A stretch of 64,000 nt of DNA from Saprospiraceae bacterium (lineage in GTDB: Bacteria > Bacteroidota > Bacteroidia > Chitinophagales > Saprospiraceae). Positions 18,368-26,810 of the stretch are shown here, piece by piece. Where the stretch lies: the NCBI GenBank assembly GCA_026129545.1, contig JAHCHX010000001.1, forward strand, positions 1,115,501 through 1,179,500, in the 5' to 3' direction. Positions within the stretch are counted from its first letter, which is position 1, and each line of letters opens with the position of its first letter. The notes under the pieces were generated by a model, which ran no database searches, was not told the DNA's origin, and was given only the letters and a program-made list of their open reading frames with translations. A program made the translations under genes and the position numbers.

Positions 18368-18658
18368 CTATTTCTCGTCTTCCTCTTCTTCCTCGTAGCC
18401 CATTTCTTCTTCCTCATCGTCGAACAAATCGTCGTCGAACTCGTCTTCATCGCCCATGTCGAAGTCTTCGTCGTCTTCCGAAAATTCCTCAAAATCATCC
18501 TCGTCGTAGTCGTCCATAAACTCCTCGTCGTCTTCGCCCTCTTCGTAAGGCTCATCGAGTTCATCGTCGTATCCTGCGGAAAAGCTGGATGGTTGAGGCT
18601 GTGAAGAGAGGCTTGTCAAGGAGCCTTCTTCGGTTTGAAAAAGTGGCAGGGTTTGCAT
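18368..18658 (-). CDS. small extremely acidic protein 2
   Basis: 96 aa from the ATG at 18658 (MQTLPLFQTEEGSLTSLSSQ), chosen over an upstream in-frame start at 18712 that gives a non-descript leader. The N-terminal 28 residues are Ser/Pro/Gln-rich. The remaining part is a continuous Asp/Glu block with interspersed aromatic residues (DDYDEDDFEEFSEDDEDFD). The aromatic spacing distinguishes it from protein 1. No family recognised. Same strand and spacing suggest the two are functionally related or derive from one another. Confidence 0.5.
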   Translation of the reverse strand: MQTLPLFQTEEGSLTSLSSQPQPSSFSAGYDDELDEPYEEGEDDEEFMDDYDEDDFEEFSEDDEDFDMGDEDEFDDDLFDDEEEEMGYEEEEEDEK

Positions 18659-18749
18659 AGCAGATAAGGATTTTAAGTAGATGATGTGATGGGTGGCAAT
18701 ATCGAAGCACAAAGAAAAGAGATGGGAGAAATTTTTGTCCCAGATTTTT

Positions 18750-20045
18750 TCACTTGAACTGTATCGCCTTCACGGGCGCGATTTTCGACACCAAAAATGA
18801 AGGCAATATCAGAAAGAGCAGCGTGACCGCCAAGGTACCTACATTTACCCCCAACACCGCCAACCAATTGATTTTCACTGGCGCATAAGAAAGGTAGTAA
18901 TCGGCTTCGTTGAGGGTGATGAAACGAAATTTTTCTTGCAAATAACAAAATCCAAGTCCCAGCAAATTGCCCCAGAACATCCCCGTCAAAGTGATGACGG
19001 CGGCGTAGTACAGGAAAATGCGCCGAATGCGGCGGTTGGTTTCGCCCAGCGCCTTCAAGACACCAATCATGGTGGTGCGTTCCAGCACCAGCACCAACAG
19101 CGCGGTGACCATGTTGATAATCGCCACTGCAAGCATGAGCCCCAGAATAACCACCTCGTTCAAATCCTGCAATTGCAACCATTCGAAGATGGCGGGGAAC
19201 TTGGAGCGGATGCTGACGCAAAGCAAGTCGGGCGGCAGCACCTCTGAGTAGATGTATTCGTTGTAAAGGTCGAGGTCGCGCAAATCGTCAAGCCAAATTT
19301 CAAAACCCGCCACTTGCCCCTCCGTCCAGCCGAGCAGTTCCTGTGTTTGGCGAATGTCGCAGATGGCAAATTTTCGGTCATACTCTTCCAAGCCTGTTTT
19401 GTAGATGCCGCATATTTGAAAGCGGCGGCGCAGCTGTTCCCCTCCTTTCACAAAATGGACGATAAATCGGTCGCCCACGCCTACCTGCAATCGGTCTGCG
19501 GTTTGTCTGCTGATGATGATGTCGCGTGAGACCGTGTCGCCCAAAGCAATCGGTTGGCCTTCCTGCAAATAAGGCATCAAGTTGTTCCAGTCAAAATCCT
19601 GCCCGATGCCTTTGAGGATGATGCCTTCCATCGCCGTTTTTGTGCGGATGATGCCGGGCTTGTGGGCAAATGCTTGAATGTGGCGAATGCCGCCACGCGA
19701 ACGCTTCTCTACTTCGCGGCCCGTCGGCATTCCCCAGACCTGCGCCTCCTCGAAATAATCTATGCTCCTGACCGTGTCTAACGACGGATAAAAATCTTGG
19801 TCGCGCTCGATGGGCACTGGCTCAAAGGACAGCGAGTAGGCCGTGTCGGAAATATGGATGTGTCCCCAGAACTCAAAAATCTTTCGGCTGATTTCGTGCT
19901 TGAACCCCGCGATAAGCGCCGTTGCCGCTATCATCACGGCCACGCTGAGCGCCACCGCCGCCTGTGCGATGCGTATGATGACGCGAGAGAAATTGTTTTC
20001 TCCAGAAAATGCGATGCGACGGGCAATGAAGAAGGGAAGGTTCAA
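18750..20045 (-). CDS. FtsX/LolE-type ABC transporter permease
   Basis: 431 aa. MacB/LolE architecture: a first TM helix after a short amphipathic start (FFIARRIAFSGENNFSRVIIRIAQAAVALSVAVMIAATALIAGF), a large periplasmic domain (about 55-285), then three TM helices in the FtsX domain (VVILGLMLAVAIINMVTALLVLVLERTTMIGVLKALG, IFLYYAAVITLTGMFWGNLLGLG, WLAVLGVNVGTLAVTLLFLILP). It ends SKIAPVKAIQFK, the usual C-terminal signature. Bacteroidota members are annotated as lipoprotein-releasing permeases. The ATPase is not adjacent. The stop of the upstream OM-protein gene is 15 bp away, so they are probably co-transcribed. Confidence 0.88.
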   Translation of the reverse strand: MNLPFFIARRIAFSGENNFSRVIIRIAQAAVALSVAVMIAATALIAGFKHEISRKIFEFWGHIHISDTAYSLSFEPVPIERDQDFYPSLDTVRSIDYFEEAQVWGMPTGREVEKRSRGGIRHIQAFAHKPGIIRTKTAMEGIILKGIGQDFDWNNLMPYLQEGQPIALGDTVSRDIIISRQTADRLQVGVGDRFIVHFVKGGEQLRRRFQICGIYKTGLEEYDRKFAICDIRQTQELLGWTEGQVAGFEIWLDDLRDLDLYNEYIYSEVLPPDLLCVSIRSKFPAIFEWLQLQDLNEVVILGLMLAVAIINMVTALLVLVLERTTMIGVLKALGETNRRIRRIFLYYAAVITLTGMFWGNLLGLGFCYLQEKFRFITLNEADYYLSYAPVKINWLAVLGVNVGTLAVTLLFLILPSFLVSKIAPVKAIQFK

Positions 20046-20059
20046 AATGCGGAGGTTGG

Positions 20060-20764
20060 TTATTGGTTATCAGTGACGGGCATGGGTTTGTTAGCTCTGT
20101 TGAGGCGATAGCCAGCTTCCAAGACGAGGAGCATGGAACGTTCGTTGGAAGCATACGACAAGCGGGATACTTTCGTCAACGCAAATTCCAAACGGGTAGA
20201 AAAAGAGAACCTATCCCAAAAATACACGGTGGTTTCGACGGGCAGCACCAACACGACAGGTTGGAGGGATTTATTGGTGAAATTCAATTCTTTTTTCTCG
20301 CCCAAAATCTTTGCCTTCCCATAGTCCGATTTCGCCAAAATAACGCTTTGAAGTCCCAAGCCAGCCCCCACGTCCAGCCAGTCCGCGACCGAGTATCGAG
20401 GAATGCCTAAGGCTGAAAGGTTGAGGTTGGTGGCGATGCCGATGACCGCGCCATAAGCAAAACCATTCTCGTCAAGGACGATGGCCGGCTCATCGTAGTA
20501 GCGCGAGCGCGAGATGTTGAGTTGGACCTTCAAATCCCATTTGCTTTTGAGTGTGTTGGTCCACGACACGCTGCCGCCAAACCCGCCGAGCAGCACCCCG
20601 CGCCCTTCTGTGCTCGAATACCACAGAATCGGGTAGTAGCCTTTTTCGGGGGCATTGATGGGGTAATACTCGTTGACATTAAGATGGATGCGCCATGATT
20701 GTGCTTTAATGGCGCATAAGCAATTGAGAACAAAGAAGATAAAAATCGAGAGTCGCCTTATCAT
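20060..20764 (-). CDS. outer-membrane beta-barrel-like secreted protein
   Basis: 234 aa with a signal peptide (MIRRLSIFIFFVLNCLCAIKAQ). The mature part alternates short beta-strands with aromatic girdles (GVLLGGFGGSVSWTNTLKSKWDLKVQLNISRSRYY, LDVGAGLGLQSVILA, TTVYFWDRFSFSTRLEFALTKV, LLVLEAGYRLNR). This fits a small outer-membrane barrel of 8-10 strands. Its ATG overlaps the TGA of the upstream lipoprotein gene (ATGA), so translation is coupled. Function unknown; a structural or lipid-related role with the adjacent LolE-type permease is only a guess. Confidence 0.7.
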   Translation of the reverse strand: MIRRLSIFIFFVLNCLCAIKAQSWRIHLNVNEYYPINAPEKGYYPILWYSSTEGRGVLLGGFGGSVSWTNTLKSKWDLKVQLNISRSRYYDEPAIVLDENGFAYGAVIGIATNLNLSALGIPRYSVADWLDVGAGLGLQSVILAKSDYGKAKILGEKKELNFTNKSLQPVVLVLPVETTVYFWDRFSFSTRLEFALTKVSRLSYASNERSMLLVLEAGYRLNRANKPMPVTDNQ

Positions 20765-21081
20765 GGGATGAGGTTGAGGATTTCTTCTTTGTAACGTTGA
20801 TTGTCAACGAGGACTTCCAAGTAATAAATACCGTCTTCGTCCAGTTGGTAAGCAGCTGTTTCCTGTGGAAGCAAAGTCGCCGTTTGCAGGGTTTTTCCAT
20901 TGCGGTCGTAGAGCGTCACGTTGGCAAAGGTGGTGACAGCCGGATTCAAGGAAACTCGCACGACACCGAAACTGGGATTCGGATAAACAGAGAACGGCGG
21001 TACCGACACCGCTTCAATTTCTTTGTTGCAACTGCCAGACAGGAGCAGGGCGATGATGAAGGGGAATAGTTTTTGGCGCAT
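20761..21081 (-). CDS. mini-lipoprotein consisting mostly of a T9SS type A sorting-like domain
   Basis: 106 aa. The N-terminus is a lipoprotein signal with lipobox LSGSC (Cys18). After about 12 linker residues the rest matches the T9SS type A C-terminal domain pattern: FSVYPNPSFGVVRVSLN, then VTLYDRNGKTLQTATL, then GIYYLEVLVDNQRYKEEILNLIP. There is no cargo domain between signal and sorting domain. Lipidation by the Lol route and T9SS sorting are normally alternatives, so the combination is odd. ATGA overlap with the next gene. A -7 box is about 55 bp upstream. Confidence 0.75.
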   Translation of the reverse strand: MRQKLFPFIIALLLSGSCNKEIEAVSVPPFSVYPNPSFGVVRVSLNPAVTTFANVTLYDRNGKTLQTATLLPQETAAYQLDEDGIYYLEVLVDNQRYKEEILNLIP

Positions 21082-21135
21082 GGCTGATTTTTTTGCAAGG
21101 CAAACCTACATGAAAATTCACATTCAAGATTTGTG

Positions 21136-21143
21136 CAAAAATA
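21136..21143 (-). promoter_or_regulatory. Bacteroidota -7 box for the mini-lipoprotein operon
   Basis: Minus-strand TATTTTTG (TAnnTTTG), 54 bp from the start at 21081. Confidence 0.4.
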
Positions 21144-21226
21144 GGACAAACGTGCCCAATGATTTTTTAAAGGGGGTATCCACAGAGAAAACAATCCAAT
21201 GCTCTTTTCGTGGGGCGTTGCTTTTT

Positions 21227-21234
21227 TAATTTTG
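21227..21234 (+). promoter_or_regulatory. Bacteroidota -7 box for tyrS
   Basis: TAATTTTG, 96 bp before the tyrS ATG, giving a leader of about 90 nt. Confidence 0.4.
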
Positions 21235-21330
21235 CCCCTCGCTTTTGAAACTTTTGATTCTGTAATAAAATTCTTGAAAGCCGAAAGCGAGCGTTTTGTC
21301 ACCAACTCCTTTTATCCCTTTTTCCAGACT

Positions 21331-22602
21331 ATGGATTTCATTTCCGAACTCAAATGGCGCGGCCTCATCCACGACGTCACGCCCGGCATTGAAGAACACC
21401 TCAAAAGCGGCACCGTGCGCGGCTACATCGGCTTCGACCCCACCGCGCCCTCGCTCACCATCGGCAACTACGTCCAAATCATGCTGCTCACCTTCCTCCA
21501 GCGTGCAGGCCACCAACCCGTCGCGCTCATGGGCGGCGCCACCGGGCGCATCGGCGACCCCAGCGGCAAGGACGCGGAGCGCGAACTCAAAAGCTACGAC
21601 GAACTTGACCGCAACACCGCACGTCAGGTAGAGCAAATAAAAAAACTGCTCGACTTCTCTCCTGCCAAACCCAATCACGCACTGCTGCTCAACAACCTCG
21701 AATTCTGGCAAAACATGACCGTGCTCGAATTTCTGCGCGACGTGGGCAAATACCTCACAGTCAATTACATGATGTCGAAAGAGAGTGTTCAGCGCAGATT
21801 GGAGACGGGCATCTCGTTCACCGAGTTCAGCTACCAACTTTTGCAAGGCTACGACTACGTTTTGCTCCACAGAAAATATGACATCACCTTGCAAATGGGC
21901 GGTTCCGACCAGTTTGGCAACATCACCGCCGGGGTGGAACTCGGGCGCAAAATTGACGATGCCAAACTGCACGCCCTCACCACACCTTTGCTCACCAAGG
22001 CCGACGGCACCAAGTTTGGCAAAAGCACGGCGGGCAATATCTGGCTCGACCCGAACCTGACCAGCCCCTACCGTTTTTACCAATTTTGGCTCAACGCCGA
22101 CGACCGCGACCTGCCAAAGTTCCTGCGCTATTTTTCCCTAAAATCGAAAGAGGAAATCGAGGCCTTGGAGGCCAATGCCAGCCCGCAAGACATCAAGCGC
22201 GTTTTTGCCGAGGAAATCACCGTGCGCCTACATGGCCAAGCAGAGTACGAATCCGTGCTCGCGGTTTCAAAACTGTTGTTTGACCCAAAGGCCGATGCCG
22301 GCACCTTAAGCAGCCTCGACGCTCGCACATTGGCGCAAGTAGCAGAGGAAATTCCCGCGCCACAGGTGCCGCTCGCGGTCGTTCAAAATGGCGCGAACAT
22401 CCTCGATTTTTTGTCTGAAAACACCGCCATCCTTCCCAGCCGCAGCGAAGCCAAAAAGGCGATTCAGAACAATGCCGTCTCCATCAACAAACAGAAAATC
22501 AGCGATTTGAACACCATGATATCCTCGAAGGATTTGCTGCACGGAAAATATGTAATGGTAGAAAACGGGAAGAAGAACAAGTTTTTGGTGGAGGTCGGCT
22601 AA
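21331..22602 (+). CDS. tyrS: tyrosyl-tRNA synthetase
   Basis: 423 aa from the ATG at 21331 (MDFISELKWRGLIHD). An in-frame upstream extension of 44 residues reads into the leader and has no family match. Class I motifs: the HIGH-like GFDPTAPSLTIGN (34-46), Tyr-binding MGGATGRIGDPSGKD, GGSDQFGNITAG, and the KMSKS-like KFGKS (about 228-232). The C-terminal 60 residues are an S4-type RNA-binding domain (LPSRSEAKKAIQNNAVSINKQKISD). It charges tRNA-Tyr. Single-gene unit. Confidence 0.96.
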   Translation: MDFISELKWRGLIHDVTPGIEEHLKSGTVRGYIGFDPTAPSLTIGNYVQIMLLTFLQRAGHQPVALMGGATGRIGDPSGKDAERELKSYDELDRNTARQVEQIKKLLDFSPAKPNHALLLNNLEFWQNMTVLEFLRDVGKYLTVNYMMSKESVQRRLETGISFTEFSYQLLQGYDYVLLHRKYDITLQMGGSDQFGNITAGVELGRKIDDAKLHALTTPLLTKADGTKFGKSTAGNIWLDPNLTSPYRFYQFWLNADDRDLPKFLRYFSLKSKEEIEALEANASPQDIKRVFAEEITVRLHGQAEYESVLAVSKLLFDPKADAGTLSSLDARTLAQVAEEIPAPQVPLAVVQNGANILDFLSENTAILPSRSEAKKAIQNNAVSINKQKISDLNTMISSKDLLHGKYVMVENGKKNKFLVEVG

Positions 22603-22715
22603 GGGCATTGTCTTGATGACTTTTTCCGCATCGCCCAACCTTTTCGTGGGGCTGTCCTGTCTTTCTGCGCAAAACCCGGTGCAACAACTCACCATGTTCA
22701 CTCAACTGTTTTGCG

Positions 22716-23972
22716 ATGAAACACAAATCACTCTTTCCACTTGCCATTTTGGGGCTTTTGTTCACCGTTGTGATGGGCAGCTGCCTCCGCGACAAATGTG
22801 AATCGAGCCGCACCTATGTTCGCTTCGACCCGATTTACAAAACATCCACGGAAGTGCGCGTGGGTATCAGCACCCAAGCACCGCGTGCACTGCGCAACCC
22901 CGGCAAAATCTACTTGCTCGGTCAGTACCTGTTCATCAACGAGCGCAACGAAGGCATCCACGTCATTGACAACAGCAACCCCGCCAACCCTCAGAACTTG
23001 TTTTTCTGGAACATACCCGGCAACGTGGATATAGCCATCAAAGACAAGTACCTCTATGCCGACCAATACGTTGATTTGCTCACCATAGACATCAGCGATT
23101 TGCAAAATCCCCAATTGGTGTGTCGCTCACAGGATGCGTTCCAATTGTATGGTTTCGACCCCCAACTCGGCTATCTCGTGGACTATTTGCAGACCGAAAT
23201 CACGGAGGATGTTTCCTGCGACGTGGCGCAATGGGGCAGCCCTTGGTTCAGAAGGGGGGATGTGCTTTTCGTAAATTCAACCATGATGGACAACGCCGGC
23301 GCCAATCCGCCGCTCGCCTCGGCAGGCATAGGGGGTTCTTATGCTCGTTTTGGCCTTGTTGACCAATACCTCTACACCATAGACAACACCACTTTGCGCA
23401 CATGGGCGGTCGGCAGCGCCTGCCCAAGCCGCCTCGATTCCGTCCAAGTCGGATGGAACATAGAAACGCTTTTCCCATGGAAAGACCGCCTCTTCATCGG
23501 CTCGCAGACGGGGGTGTTTGTTTTCAACAACTCCAACCCGCAGCGGCCCGTGTTGGAAAACCGTTTTGAACACGTCACCGGATGCGACCCTGTGGTCTGC
23601 GACGACGAAAATGCCTACGTCACCATCCACGCAGGCACCACTTGCAACGGCACCTTCAACCAGTTGGACGTGCTCGACATCAGAAACCTGCCCGCCGTGT
23701 CGTTGCGCAAAACGTACCCGATGACCGAACCCAAAGGTTTGGCCGTCACGAACGAACACTTGTATCTCTGCGATGCCGGGTTGAAAATTTTTGACAAAAC
23801 AAACCCGCTCGACCTAAAATTGAAGAGCCACCTTAAAAACATCAAGACCTATGATGTCATCTCGTTGGGGGCAGGCCAATTGCTCGTCATCGGCGAGGGT
23901 GGTTTCTACCAGTTTGACACAAGCGACCCGTCGAATCCTCGCCAAGTGAGCCATATACCCGTGCAAAAATGA
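22716..23972 (+). CDS. LVIVD-repeat beta-propeller lipoprotein
   Basis: 418 aa. Signal peptide with lipobox VMGSC (Cys23). The body has repeated blade-like motifs: GQYLFINERNEGIHVIDNSNPANPQ, YLYADQYVDLLTIDISDLQNPQ, TGVFVFNNSNPQRP, NQLDVLDIRNLP, LYLCDAGLKIFDKTNPLD and GFYQFDTSDPSNPRQ. These are LVIVD repeats, which form a propeller on the cell surface. The ligand is unknown. Its stop overlaps the next gene's ATG (ATGA), so the two are made together. Confidence 0.88.
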   Translation: MKHKSLFPLAILGLLFTVVMGSCLRDKCESSRTYVRFDPIYKTSTEVRVGISTQAPRALRNPGKIYLLGQYLFINERNEGIHVIDNSNPANPQNLFFWNIPGNVDIAIKDKYLYADQYVDLLTIDISDLQNPQLVCRSQDAFQLYGFDPQLGYLVDYLQTEITEDVSCDVAQWGSPWFRRGDVLFVNSTMMDNAGANPPLASAGIGGSYARFGLVDQYLYTIDNTTLRTWAVGSACPSRLDSVQVGWNIETLFPWKDRLFIGSQTGVFVFNNSNPQRPVLENRFEHVTGCDPVVCDDENAYVTIHAGTTCNGTFNQLDVLDIRNLPAVSLRKTYPMTEPKGLAVTNEHLYLCDAGLKIFDKTNPLDLKLKSHLKNIKTYDVISLGAGQLLVIGEGGFYQFDTSDPSNPRQVSHIPVQK

Positions 23973-24736
23973 CGAACGAGATGCAAAGGCAATTTTCGGT
24001 TCTTTTTTTCTGTCTTTTTTGCTGCGCCAATTATTTGTTGGCGCAGCAAAATGGGCTTCAATGTCACGATGTCGTCTATTTGAGCAATGGCTCCAAATTT
24101 CAAGGCCGAATCACCCAATATGCGCCCGACGGTTCGCTTGAAATAACTACTTGGAATGGACTTGAGATAAGTATCCCGAGCGAGACCGTTAGGCGAATCG
24201 TGCAAAATTGCAAAAAGGGGAAAAGCACAACATCATACGATTTCAAAGAACAAGGGCTGTACAACGCCACGCGCTTGGGCACGCTCATCGGTCGGTCGTA
24301 TCGTGGCGAAAACACGCTTGGCTTCACTTTGAGTCACACCATCGGGTGGATGTTTCGTCGCAAACTCGGCGTTGGCGTAGGGGTAGGCGTAGAAACATTC
24401 AACATGGATTCAGGCGAACCAGCCACCTACCCCGTGTTCGTCGAGGCGCGAGGCTATTTGCAAGCCAAAAGGACCACTCCATTCTGGTCGGTGGGGGCGG
24501 GATGGGCTTTGGCTGGCAGCCACACCACTTCAAACTGGGGGCGTGAGGAAAGCTGGAGCGGCGGTTGGCTGGCCAAGGGACAGCTCGGCTATCGCTTGGG
24601 CAACCATTTCGCCCTCTTTGGTGGTCTATGCGTTCAGAAAAAAACAAGGAACTGGCAGTCCTTCTGGAGCAACGACCGAGGCAAAGACCGCATCTCACAC
24701 CACAGATTCGAATTGGGTCTCGGCATCATCTTGTAA
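23969..24736 (+). CDS. secreted beta-rich protein coupled to LVIVD lipoprotein
   Basis: 255 aa with an N-terminal signal (a better start may be MQRQFSVLFFCLFC at residue 5; cleavage after LLAQ). An SH3-like N-terminal part (CHDVVYLSNGSKFQGRITQYAPDGSLEITTWNGLEISIPSETVRRI) is a pattern seen in Bacteroidota proteins that precede a barrel. The rest (LGFTLSHTIGWMFRRKLGVGVGVGVETF to HRFELGLGIIL) looks like an outer-membrane beta-barrel with a terminal hydrophobic strand. Four-base overlap with the preceding gene. Function unknown. Confidence 0.72.
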   Translation: MTNEMQRQFSVLFFCLFCCANYLLAQQNGLQCHDVVYLSNGSKFQGRITQYAPDGSLEITTWNGLEISIPSETVRRIVQNCKKGKSTTSYDFKEQGLYNATRLGTLIGRSYRGENTLGFTLSHTIGWMFRRKLGVGVGVGVETFNMDSGEPATYPVFVEARGYLQAKRTTPFWSVGAGWALAGSHTTSNWGREESWSGGWLAKGQLGYRLGNHFALFGGLCVQKKTRNWQSFWSNDRGKDRISHHRFELGLGIIL

Positions 24737-24834
24737 ACGAGCCAATTGCAGGGGGCATGACTACTCCTCAACGCGGCCATGCCACCCCAACAAACACAAC
24801 CTCCAAAAACCAATAGCCAACACGCACACGAAAC

Positions 24835-25413
24835 ATGAGCCTTTTCGGGAAAAAAAACTACACGGAACAGGAGTTGGTGGAAGGCTGCACGCGCAACGAG
24901 CGCCGTGCGCAAGAGACCCTCTATCGTCGTTTTTTCCCGGAAATGATGCGCATGACCCGCAAATACACCCGCGACGACGATACCGCCATTGAGATAGTCA
25001 ACAACGGGATGCTCCGTGTTTTCAAAAAAATCCACACGTTCGCCTTCAAAGGAAGCCTCGAAGGATGGGTGCGTCGCTTGGTGTATCACAGCATGGCCGA
25101 TTATTTCCGCGACAACGCCCGATACCTGCATTTCCTCGTGTTGGAGGAACACGATAGCGCAGTGCCCGAAAGGGGGCATGAGACATTTTACGAGGAAGAC
25201 ATCCTGCGCGCCGTGCAGGCGTTGCCACCCGTGTCGCAAGAGGTATTTCGACTCTATGCCATAGAAGGTTACTCCCATGCCGAGATTGCCGAAAACCTGG
25301 AAATCAGTGAAGGCACCTCCAAATGGCATCTGAGCACGGCCCGACAAAAACTGCGCGAGATGCTGAGCATCCAATACCCCTCTTTCAACCAACGACTAAA
25401 TACTGCGACATGA
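24835..25413 (+). CDS. RNA polymerase ECF sigma factor
   Basis: 192 aa. Sigma region 2: LYRRFFPEMMRMTRKYTRDDDTAIEIVNNGMLRVFKKI and FKGSLEGWVRRLVYHSMADYFR. Region 4: LRAVQALPPVSQEVFRLYAIEGYSHAEIAENLEISEGTSKWHLSTARQKLREML. It directs RNA polymerase to a small envelope-linked regulon. Its TGA overlaps the ATG of the next gene (ATGA), whose product crosses the inner membrane and probably controls it. About 100 bp upstream is gene-free with no clear promoter. Confidence 0.92.
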   Translation: MSLFGKKNYTEQELVEGCTRNERRAQETLYRRFFPEMMRMTRKYTRDDDTAIEIVNNGMLRVFKKIHTFAFKGSLEGWVRRLVYHSMADYFRDNARYLHFLVLEEHDSAVPERGHETFYEEDILRAVQALPPVSQEVFRLYAIEGYSHAEIAENLEISEGTSKWHLSTARQKLREMLSIQYPSFNQRLNTAT

Positions 25414-26810
25414 AGAATAATTTTGACCATAAACTGACCGACTTGGGCTGGAAGTCCATGCGACGCTTGCTCGACCGCGAGATGCCGGAGCAGCCTCGGC
25501 GCCGAAGGTTCGCGTGGTGGATTTTTGCGCTGCTCCTGCTCCCGTTGTCGGGGGTTGGCGGATGGTGGTGGTGGTCGCAACCGACGCAAACCGAGACAAC
25601 AAATCCACCCAAAACAAACGAGTCGAATCCAACAGTAACAGAACCTGTGGTAAAGGCGGCACCCTCCATAAGGGCAAAAGACTCCCATGTTGCAGCTCGG
25701 AACGACGCGGAAGAAAGCCGCCGCGAATCCAAGCGTGATGTGCCACTCTCGCGTATCAGTCGTGTTCCGGCACTTGGCGATAGGTTGATTGTTGAGTACA
25801 ACAATCAAGGCAGAGACTGGCTCGCAAACAAGGAAAGCAGCAATGCCGCAAATTCGAGCGAGCGCCTCCCCCTTAATATCCATGCAGAGGCTACCCCTGA
25901 ATCACGCGGCACTTCTGATGCCGAAGCGCCGATGGAAACCCCAATGTCTGAACCCACAAGCATTATCAGCGACAACACTATAATCAGCCCTGATGAAGCC
26001 CCCCATACAATCGCCGATATTGCACAACCCGAAACAACCTCGCTCTCGCCGACCTCAACAACTACTACTCTTGCCCCTCCTCCATTGACAAATAAAGCGG
26101 CGCAACCCAGCCGCTGGTCACTCGGACTTACCACAAGTGCGGCTACCAATAAGTTTACGGCCCTCAACGGCTTTGCGGCGGGCGCAGCTTTGAACTGGCA
26201 GTTTGCGCAAAAATGGGGATTGCGGAGTGGGTTGCAGTATGCCTATTATCGGATTGCCGAATCGGAACGCCCTGTCATCAGTCTGACGGCAGGGGATTAC
26301 GCCAGAGCTACTGGCGATTTTAGCGTGATTCTCGACAACACTCCCGTGAGCAACTCGAATCTCGACCCCAAAGCACTATCGGTCTATGTATCGGTGGAGC
26401 GGCTGCATCGTTTGGAAGCGCCATTGTTGGCGTATTGGCAGCCAATACGCCCACTAAGGGTTATGGCTGGGCTTTTGTTTTCTTACACACTCAATGCCCA
26501 AACCTCGGATGAAAGCATTGCGAACAATAAGGTGTATGTAGCATCCTCCTCCTCGGCCAAAAGCAGATTGAACGGGATAGCCTCCAAAAACTTGAAGCAT
26601 TTGCAGGCACAATGGCAGTCTGGCATTGGCCTGTGCTTGGGCAAACATTTGGAATTGGGCCTTTCATACCGGTTTTCTATCAGCGGCAACGCTACCTACG
26701 AGGCAGCATTTCAGGATAATCAATTAGGGCATTCTGATTTGTCTGAAAAATTGAAAAACAACAATAGAATCCCAAGCAGTTTTCTTCTCTCTGGCATCTG
26801 GTTTTTTTGA
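25410..26810 (+). CDS. putative sigma-factor-coupled membrane protein with C-terminal beta-barrel-like domain
   Basis: 466 aa from the ATG at 25410, which overlaps the sigma stop. Residues 1-33 form a cytoplasmic helical part (DHKLTDLGWKSMRRLLDREMPEQPRRRR). One TM helix follows (FAWWIFALLLLPLSGVGGWWWW). Residues about 60-255 are a Ser/Thr/Pro/Glu-rich linker. The last 210 residues resemble an OMP_b-brl barrel (GFAAGAALNWQFAQKWGLRSGLQYAYYRI to LELGLSYRFSISG). Position and topology fit an anti-sigma factor; no zinc-binding ZAS motif is visible. A single polypeptide with an inner-membrane helix and a barrel-like domain is odd: it may span the envelope, or the beta domain may be periplasmic. Confidence 0.72.
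   Translation: MKNNFDHKLTDLGWKSMRRLLDREMPEQPRRRRFAWWIFALLLLPLSGVGGWWWWSQPTQTETTNPPKTNESNPTVTEPVVKAAPSIRAKDSHVAARNDAEESRRESKRDVPLSRISRVPALGDRLIVEYNNQGRDWLANKESSNAANSSERLPLNIHAEATPESRGTSDAEAPMETPMSEPTSIISDNTIISPDEAPHTIADIAQPETTSLSPTSTTTTLAPPPLTNKAAQPSRWSLGLTTSAATNKFTALNGFAAGAALNWQFAQKWGLRSGLQYAYYRIAESERPVISLTAGDYARATGDFSVILDNTPVSNSNLDPKALSVYVSVERLHRLEAPLLAYWQPIRPLRVMAGLLFSYTLNAQTSDESIANNKVYVASSSSAKSRLNGIASKNLKHLQAQWQSGIGLCLGKHLELGLSYRFSISGNATYEAAFQDNQLGHSDLSEKLKNNNRIPSSFLLSGIWFF

Noticed and set aside
21226..22083. 285-aa minus-strand frame
   Set aside because: Antisense to tyrS; Val/Glu/Gly/His-rich artefact.
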